64,000 nt of DNA from Palsa-1248 sp963737835 (GTDB taxonomy: Bacteria > Gemmatimonadota > Gemmatimonadetes > Gemmatimonadales > Gemmatimonadaceae): contig CAVTUH010000001.1 in assembly GCA_963737835.1 (NCBI GenBank), positions 1,922,001 through 1,986,000 of the forward strand, given 5' to 3'. The first letter of the stretch is position 1. Every line of letters starts with the position of its first letter. Shown piece after piece: positions 58,770-64,000 of the stretch. Below the pieces are notes generated by a model. It did no database searches, had not been told where the DNA came from, and was given only the letters and a program-made list of their open reading frames with translations. The translations under genes were made by a program, and so were the position numbers.

Positions 58770-60940
58770 GCCTCTCCCGTCCTCTCCAACACGTGCGCAC
58801 AGTTGATCAGCGCAATGTGCGTGAACGCCTGCGGGAAGTTGCCGAGGAAAGCGCCGGTTTCGGGATCGAGCTCCTCGCTGTAGAGCCCGACGTGGTTGGC
58901 CTGACGGAGCATGCGCTCGAAGATGGCTTTCGCGCGCTGCCGGTCTCCGCACAACGCCAGGGCTTCGGCCAGCCAGAAGGTACAGATCGAAAACACGCCT
59001 TCTTCGCCAGCGATCCCGTCGTCGTTTCGATAGCGGTACACAAACTCCTGTCCGGCGTCGGTCAACTCGCGCAGTGTGGCTTGCACGGTCCCGACGACGC
59101 GCGGATCGCTGTGCGGGAGGAATCCAACCATCGGAATGACGAGATTGGATGCATTGAGGGCGTCCGTGCCATAGTGCTGCACAAAGCTGCCTTTCGCCTC
59201 GTTGAAGCCCCGCGCCAGCACGTCGGCATGCACGGCGGCGCGCTCCGCCTCCCATCGGTCCAGCGGCGCAGTCAGTGAAAACTCGCGCGCCATCCGGATC
59301 CCGCGATCCAGTGCCACCCAGCACATGACTTTGCTGAGGACGTAGTGCTGCAGCCCAGCGCGGACCTCCCAGATGCCACTGTCTGGCTGCTGCCAGTGAT
59401 CGGCGACCCAGTTGACGAGGCGCTCGAGCGTCACCCACGTCCCCTCTGTGACGACGCGCGTTCGACTCCACAAGTAGGCCGTCTCGAGCAACTCACCGTA
59501 CACGTCGAGCTGCAGTTGATCGTACGCTGCGTTCCCAACCCGCACGGGACGAGAGCCTCGATATCCCTCCAGGTGTGGAAGCGTTTGCTCGGGCAGCTCG
59601 CGCCTGCCGTCGAGACCGTACATGACCTGCAAGTGTGTGTCGGTCGTCCGGCGCGCGACCCGCTTCAGGAATTCCATGAACCGATCGGCCTCGGTCGAGT
59701 GCCCGAGAATGCTCAGGGAGTACAGCACGAACGCCGAGTCTCGGATCCATGACAGGCGGTAGTCCCAGTTCCGCACGCCGCCAATCTGCTCTGGAAGCGA
59801 CGTCGTCGGAGCGGCCACGATCGCGCCGGTGGGCTCATAGCACATCAGCTTCAACGTCACGGCGGACCGCGTGACCGCGTCCTGATACGGACCGCTGTAC
59901 TGCACCTGCCCGACCCACGTGTCCCAGAACGCGAGGGTGTCAGTCAGTTTCCTGTCAGACTCGTAAGTCGCGAGCGGACGGACCTCATCGTCGTCGTATC
60001 GGACGACGAACCAGATGGAGCTGGCGCTGTCAGCTGCGAGCGAATCGAGCGATGCGGTGCGATTCCGCGGGACGCTGCGCTGAGCGGCAAGGCGGGCGAC
60101 CGCGCCGGTCAGTCGTCTCACCGCGTGTCCCGCGCGGGCCACCGTTCGGCCAAGCCCGATCGGTTCCGTCAGCTCGGTTTCGGACGGCACATCACTCGCC
60201 TTGGCGTGCTCACTGGCGCCCAGAGCGCGCGTTGCGAGAGCGGCCCAGCCCCACGGGCGGGTGCTCCTCCGGTCCTCGCCGCTATCACCACCCGCCAATG
60301 GCTCACCCAGACCGTCGACGCGAGGCTCGCTTGGTATCGTGCTGAGCTTGAGTTTCGCACGCGCAACGCCGCCCTCCACACTCCACCAGATGTCGGGCGC
60401 GGTGGCGACGGTGAGCACCTGATCCTCGGCATCCGTGGCGAGCAATCCGTGGCGCCGCGGGTGCACATATGTCGGGCACGCACCGTAGTCGAAGCGTGGC
60501 GCGAAGACCACCTCGACTTCGACTGCGCCGCTCACACACATCACTCGTCGATGGATCTCCGCAAACATCCGCCGCCCACTCATGATTGGCATGAAGTCGG
60601 TCACGTCCACGACCCCCGTCGCCGTCCGGAACCTCGTGACGAGGATCGCGGTGGAACGGACGTAGCACTGTTCGACCGTATACGGCGACGTCGGCTGGAT
60701 CGACAGGCATCCGCCACGCGTTTCGTCGAGGATGGCGGCGAACACGGAGGGACTGTCGAAGGATCGAGGGCAATACCAATCGATGGACCCACTGCGGCTC
60801 ACGAGTGCCGCAGTGTGGAGGTCGCCGATCATGCCATAATCCGAGATCGGCGCGTATCGGTCTGTCGGCGCACGCGGCTGACCACTCACCTCGGCCGCGG
60901 CTTGCGGCGGGCAGGGCGGAGTAAACAATTCCGCGGTCAT
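58760..60940 (-). CDS. Glycoside hydrolase family 15 protein
   Basis: A 726-residue GH15 enzyme (glucoamylase- or trehalase-like). The N-terminal beta domain shows ISDYGMIGDLHTAALVSRSG SIDWYCPRSF and the catalytic (alpha/alpha)6 barrel shows GGVRNWDYRLSWIRDSAFVL, QVMYGLDGRRELPEQTLPHL and DSGIWEVRAGLQHYVLSKVM with a probable general-acid Glu. An unusual insertion of about 90 residues (near 215-300) lies in the N-terminal domain. It overlaps otsA by 4 bases, favouring trehalose as substrate; GH15 trehalases are known in actinobacteria. Confidence 0.9.
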   Translation of the reverse strand: MTAELFTPPCPPQAAAEVSGQPRAPTDRYAPISDYGMIGDLHTAALVSRSGSIDWYCPRSFDSPSVFAAILDETRGGCLSIQPTSPYTVEQCYVRSTAILVTRFRTATGVVDVTDFMPIMSGRRMFAEIHRRVMCVSGAVEVEVVFAPRFDYGACPTYVHPRRHGLLATDAEDQVLTVATAPDIWWSVEGGVARAKLKLSTIPSEPRVDGLGEPLAGGDSGEDRRSTRPWGWAALATRALGASEHAKASDVPSETELTEPIGLGRTVARAGHAVRRLTGAVARLAAQRSVPRNRTASLDSLAADSASSIWFVVRYDDDEVRPLATYESDRKLTDTLAFWDTWVGQVQYSGPYQDAVTRSAVTLKLMCYEPTGAIVAAPTTSLPEQIGGVRNWDYRLSWIRDSAFVLYSLSILGHSTEADRFMEFLKRVARRTTDTHLQVMYGLDGRRELPEQTLPHLEGYRGSRPVRVGNAAYDQLQLDVYGELLETAYLWSRTRVVTEGTWVTLERLVNWVADHWQQPDSGIWEVRAGLQHYVLSKVMCWVALDRGIRMAREFSLTAPLDRWEAERAAVHADVLARGFNEAKGSFVQHYGTDALNASNLVIPMVGFLPHSDPRVVGTVQATLRELTDAGQEFVYRYRNDDGIAGEEGVFSICTFWLAEALALCGDRQRAKAIFERMLRQANHVGLYSEELDPETGAFLGNFPQAFTHIALINCAHVLERTGEAGR

Positions 60941-62544
60941 TCGCGGACCGGGGCGTCAGCCAGTGGGACCCGGCCCGACATGGCGTTGACGCGAGCCGTC
61001 ACCGCATCGAGCCAGTCGAAGACCGTTGCGTGACGGAGGTGATCGCGCATTAAGCGCATCCGCCGCGCGCGTTCGGCCGGCGCCATCTCGATCGCCGTTC
61101 GAATGCCGGCCGCGAATCCATCCACGTTGAACGGATTCACCAATACGGCGCCGTCGATCTCCTGCGCGGCGCCAGTGAACCGGCTGAGGATGAGGACGCC
61201 TCGCTGATCGATTTGGCAGGCGATGAACTCCTTCGCCACCAGGTTCATGCCGTCCTGAATCGATGAGATCAAGCACAGATCCGCGGCGCGGTAGATCGCA
61301 GCCAACTCACCAGGCGGCAGCGCCTCGTTGAAGAAGACGATCGGCGTCCAGTCCGCTGTGCCGTACCGGGCGTTGAGCGAGGCGACACTCTCCAGGATCT
61401 CACGCTCGAGCGACTGATACGGCCGCAACACAGTGCGCGACGGCACAGCCACGATCAGCACCGTGAGACGTCCACGAAGCTCAGGCGATTGATCCCATAA
61501 GACATCGAGCGCGCGCAGCCGCTCAGGGATCCCCTTGGTGTAGTCGACACGGTCCACGCTGACGCCGAGCTGCCGCCCGTCGGTCGCGAATCGGCGTCGC
61601 AAGGCGGCGGCGCGAGCGGTGGCCACCTCCGACGCCGCCAGTGTCTCGAACCAATGCACGTCGATACTGATGGGAAAGGCTCCAACCGAGGTGGTGCGGC
61701 CGCCGTAGTGGATAGCCAGCGCATCACGATCCGCAGTCGCGCCGGGCAGCAGCTGCGATGCACCCTCAATGAAATTGACCGCGTGTCGTTCGGTGTGGAA
61801 CTCCAGCAGGTCGTTGCCCAACATCCCGCGCAACAGCGACTCCACGACGCCGTACGGCAGGAGATGCAGTATCTCGGGTGGCGGGAACGGGATGTGCCAG
61901 AACTGGTGAATGAAAAGCCCGGGCGCCGCGTGCCGCAACGCGGCAGCCACGAGCGCGAGGTGATAGTCGTGGATCCATACGACCGGCTCGCCTCGACCCG
62001 AACGCTCGAGGCGCACGACTTCCTCACGGGCCGCGGCGGCGAAGCGCTCGTTGACCGTCTGGTAACGCGACCACTCCTCATCGCGGAACTGCAGGTGATG
62101 AATCAAGAGGTGGCAGAGCGGCCAGAGCACACTGTTGGCGAAGCCGAGGTAGTACCCCTCCACGTCCGCGTCGTCGAGCCACACCCGACGTAGCACGTAC
62201 GACGGCCTGGCGGGCGGCGGAGGTGCGGGTAGTCGCCCGTGGGCGTCCGCCGTTTCGCGATCGGCGGTGCCCGAACCCCAGGCGACCCATACGCCGTGCG
62301 TGCGCCGCACGGTGGGGTCGAGCGCGGAAACGAGCCCTCCGGGCGGCCGTCGGACGTCGATGCCGTCGGCCGTCCGGACGTGCTCGTACGGCTCCCGATT
62401 GGACACCAACACGACCGGAACCGACCCGTGCGGCGCGTCAGCGGCGCGATGCGCCGCCACGTCCTGCGGCGCACCGCGGGCATCGCGATGTGTATGAGTC
62501 CGAGCCTCCGAGAGGGCGCGGATCGACGCGGCGACGTCATCCAT
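60937..62544 (-). CDS. otsA: Trehalose-6-phosphate synthase
   Basis: OtsA, 535 residues, GT20 family, transferring glucose from a nucleotide sugar to glucose-6-phosphate. Blocks: PVVLVSNREPYEHV, VWIHDYHLALVAAALRHAAP, IHQFWHIPFPPPEILHLLPY, LLEFHTERHAVNFIEGASQL, LGVSVDRVDYTKGIPERLRA, ISSIQDGMNLVAKEFIACQI and the C-terminal ILSRFTGAAQEIDGAVLVNP. The first 45 residues are variable. No trehalose-phosphatase (otsB) is nearby; the GH15 gene follows. Confidence 0.94.
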   Translation of the reverse strand: MDDVAASIRALSEARTHTHRDARGAPQDVAAHRAADAPHGSVPVVLVSNREPYEHVRTADGIDVRRPPGGLVSALDPTVRRTHGVWVAWGSGTADRETADAHGRLPAPPPPARPSYVLRRVWLDDADVEGYYLGFANSVLWPLCHLLIHHLQFRDEEWSRYQTVNERFAAAAREEVVRLERSGRGEPVVWIHDYHLALVAAALRHAAPGLFIHQFWHIPFPPPEILHLLPYGVVESLLRGMLGNDLLEFHTERHAVNFIEGASQLLPGATADRDALAIHYGGRTTSVGAFPISIDVHWFETLAASEVATARAAALRRRFATDGRQLGVSVDRVDYTKGIPERLRALDVLWDQSPELRGRLTVLIVAVPSRTVLRPYQSLEREILESVASLNARYGTADWTPIVFFNEALPPGELAAIYRAADLCLISSIQDGMNLVAKEFIACQIDQRGVLILSRFTGAAQEIDGAVLVNPFNVDGFAAGIRTAIEMAPAERARRMRLMRDHLRHATVFDWLDAVTARVNAMSGRVPLADAPVRE

Positions 62545-62618
62545 AACTGCATAGGCGGCAACAGCCGTGCCGTCGAGGCAAACAGCGGGATCTGGGGTCG
62601 AAGACGAGGGGTCACTGA

Positions 62619-62635
62619 CCAGGGGTCAGGGGACC
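62619..62635. repeat. Short AGGGGTC/AGGGGAC heptamer pair
   Basis: Two 7-mers, AGGGGTC and AGGGGAC (62621-62634), preceded by an inverted ACTGACC word (62613). This is the unit type of the 23.4-kb element. It lies in the divergent gap upstream of otsA; no hairpin core is seen. Confidence 0.35.
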
Positions 62636-62734
62636 CGCAACGCACAGCCCTCGCCCGCCGGAGATCTGGCCGTCGCGAGACGAGCGGTCTTCAGGAGACT
62701 ATACTGTGGCGCAACAAAAACTCGTGCCCCCCAC

Positions 62735-62959
62735 ATGCCCCCTTTGAGCCCGGCACAGTACGACGTGCTCGAACACGCAATCGCCGGCGGCGGCCGGATC
62801 GCCATCGTGCGCCGCGGCATTGAGCTCGTCGTGCTGCCTGAGCGACTCCGAGTTGTCACCGGCCGCGAAGCCCTGGACGCACGGCATCCATCGACGGGCG
62901 ATGAGCTGACGATCTTCCTCGACGAGCTCGATACGGTCGAGCCTGTCAGTCGGCGCTAG
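62735..62959 (+). CDS. Hypothetical small protein
   Basis: A 74-residue protein from the ATG at 62735. I do not recognise the family. Features are a helix (SPAQYDVLEHAIAGGGRIAI), strands VRRGIELVVLPERLRVVTGR and a Thr/Asp-rich acidic end (STGDELTIFLDELDTVEP). It lies 4 bases before the RNase HI gene, probably cotranscribed. The open frame is longer upstream (to 62567) without conserved character. Confidence 0.6.
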   Translation: MPPLSPAQYDVLEHAIAGGGRIAIVRRGIELVVLPERLRVVTGREALDARHPSTGDELTIFLDELDTVEPVSRR

Positions 62960-62963
62960 GCGC

Positions 62964-63632
62964 TTGCCCCCATCAGCTCGGCAGACACGCGGTGCATCGT
63001 TCCCGCTGCTCGCCATTTACGCCGACGAATCGTGCCTCGGAAATGGCCGAGAGGGCGATAATCCGGGGGGCGCAGGTGGCTTGGTCGAGTATCGGCGCCC
63101 GGGCACAGGCGAGATTGTGCGGCGCGACTATTGGGTGTCAGAGCCAGCCACGACCAACAATCGCATGGCACTTCGGTCGGTGATCGAGGGCGTGCGCGCC
63201 GTCTCGACCAAACCGTCGGCGTTGAGCATCATCTTCACGAGCGACTCGCGCTACCTGATCAATGGACTCACCGACTGGGTCCACGGTTGGGCGCGGCGCG
63301 GCTGGACACGGAAAGGCGGCGCCATCGAGAATCTGGCGCTCTGGCGCGAGGCGATCGCGGTCCTGCGCAATCGCCCGCACCAATACGAGTGGCGCTGGGT
63401 GCGCGGCCATCGCGGACATCCGCAGAACGAGTACGCGAACCATCTCGCGACGCGCGCAGCGGCAGCACAGGACAGCTCGGGCGGGTTGGTAGTCTCTGAA
63501 TTCGACGCCTGGCTCGCCGAACGCGCATCTCGCGCGCGGAGTCCCTCGGACAGGTCGCCGGATGGGTTTCCGGACGGGGCCTCCTTCGTCGCGGCTCGCA
63601 GGCTTCCCGATCCTGACGCCGCGTTACCGTGA
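62964..63632 (+). CDS. rnhA: Ribonuclease HI
   Basis: An RNase HI-like protein of up to 222 residues, hydrolysing RNA in RNA-DNA hybrids. Catalytic acids: Asp in LLAIYADESCLGNGREGDNP, Glu-type position in TNNRMALRSVIEGVRAV, Asp in IFTSDSRYLINGLTDWVHG, and the final Asn-Glu-type NEYANHLATRAA after WVRGHRGHPQ. In place of DGS it has DES, as in some divergent members. The start TTG at 62964 may be too early; the C-terminal 60 residues are extra. Confidence 0.86.
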   Translation: MPPSARQTRGASFPLLAIYADESCLGNGREGDNPGGAGGLVEYRRPGTGEIVRRDYWVSEPATTNNRMALRSVIEGVRAVSTKPSALSIIFTSDSRYLINGLTDWVHGWARRGWTRKGGAIENLALWREAIAVLRNRPHQYEWRWVRGHRGHPQNEYANHLATRAAAAQDSSGGLVVSEFDAWLAERASRARSPSDRSPDGFPDGASFVAARRLPDPDAALP

Positions 63633-63677
63633 CACTCAACGGGGCGTCGAGAGGGGGCCCCCCAACCCTTCCGACCC

Positions 63678-63858
63678 ATGCGCTATCTTCTGGTCCTCGT
63701 CGTCAGCATCAGCGTTGGCTACACCATCGGCTTTCGGGATGCGCGCACGCATGACAAGAATGATCGTCGCGCGCCTCGTCGATCACATTCAGAATGCGAA
63801 TCATGGGCCGATGAGTTCGGATGCCGACAAGCAGCTCGACGACATCCAGCGCCACTAG
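63678..63858 (+). CDS. Small membrane protein with frameshift
   Basis: A probable 60-residue single-span membrane protein. The ATG at 63678 opens with MRYLLVLVVSISVGYTIGFR DARTHDKN, a helix followed by a basic stretch; shifting one base near 63757-63761 (AAGAA) joins it to MIVARLVDHIQNANHGPMSS and DADKQLDDIQRH with a stop at 63858. The two pieces together look like one gene: span length (181 bases) is one above a multiple of three. Function unknown. Confidence 0.6.
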
Positions 63859-63861
63859 CCT

Positions 63862-64000
63862 TGACGGAGCCTCGTGTTGCGCCACCCGTCCCCAGCGGAT
63901 GTCGGTATTGCGGCGGGCTATTCCCGTCGGATCGCGTCGTGACGTTTTGCCCCCACTGCGGTCAGAACCTGACCGTGCGGCAGTGTCCTGCCTGCAGCGC
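63862..64000 (+). CDS. Zinc-ribbon protein, partial at window end
   Basis: Start of a rightward gene truncated by the window edge. From a TTG at 63862 the frame reads MTEPRVAPPVPSGCRYCGGL FPSDRVVTFCPHCGQNLTVR and QCPAC: three CxxC knuckles, a double zinc-ribbon. The same frame is open upstream through the previous small gene, so the start is not certain. Confidence 0.65.

Overview
The window is GC-rich, densely coded bacterial chromosome. Genes lie on both strands in short runs, often overlapping by 4 bases. I see no rRNA, tRNA, CRISPR array, insertion sequence or prophage. Gene content is that of a free-living aerobic heterotroph: PQQ and biotin synthesis, fatty-acid beta-oxidation, 2-oxoglutarate dehydrogenase E2/E3, glycerol-3-phosphate dehydrogenase, trehalose synthesis, several ECF sigma/anti-sigma pairs, and a Ser/Thr kinase beside a carboxypeptidase-regulatory/plug protein. 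The style resembles Gemmatimonadota, but that is inference: no marker phylogeny could be run. Three one-base frameshifts in otherwise intact genes (fadJ, gyrA and a small membrane protein) suggest a draft or metagenome-derived sequence with residual indels.

Layout. 0-10 kb: a [2Fe-2S] protein and an OsmC protein, then a PQQ locus split between strands. pqqA (a 24-codon precursor gene) and pqqB run leftward; an ECF sigma/anti-sigma pair, pqqC, pqqD, pqqE, a hybrid histidine kinase, bioF and bioA run rightward. 10-23 kb: pdxH, rsgA, proline dehydrogenase, fadJ/fadI, glpD, greA, a lipoprotein, a deoxyhypusine-synthase-family enzyme, a LOG-family protein and a matrixin-type metalloprotease. 23-35 kb: a serine hydrolase, an ECF sigma/anti-sigma/PDZ operon, a DUF59 Fe-S assembly factor, a methyltransferase, a hydrolase, a PLP enzyme, RNase D, ferredoxin, an M23 lipoprotein, an aldose-epimerase-like protein and ispH. 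35-46 kb: LD-carboxypeptidase, a CoA-binding protein, a saccharopine-dehydrogenase-like enzyme, the kinase/plug pair, a secreted HNH protein and two adjacent GGDEF proteins. 46-56 kb: gyrA interrupted by a 520-residue HNH intein, an MscS-like membrane protein, a zinc-binding dehydrogenase, odhB, lpd and another ECF/anti-sigma pair. 56-64 kb: a phasin-like protein with a histone-H1-like tail, a CoA transferase, a GH15 enzyme with otsA, an RNase HI and a partial zinc-ribbon gene.

The most unusual signal is non-coding. Many intergenic gaps hold imperfect hairpins whose arms are tandem 7-bp units. Six elements use GACGTTG/GACGTTA and share a core with ends AAACCTCGAGG and CCTCGAGGTTT. One element keeps a related core but has GGGGTCA arms. 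Other gaps carry heptamers of different sequence (GAAAGTA, TCTACTT, TCTCCTT, GAATCCC, AGGGTCA), with or without a clear hairpin. Every convergent gene pair in the window that does not overlap carries such a tract between the genes, and several genes take their stop codon from it. A role as modular bidirectional terminators is the simplest reading. The second notable item is the gyrA intein: it carries an HNH nuclease and a run of short tryptophan repeats, sits 12 residues before the catalytic tyrosine, and has Ser instead of His at the penultimate position.
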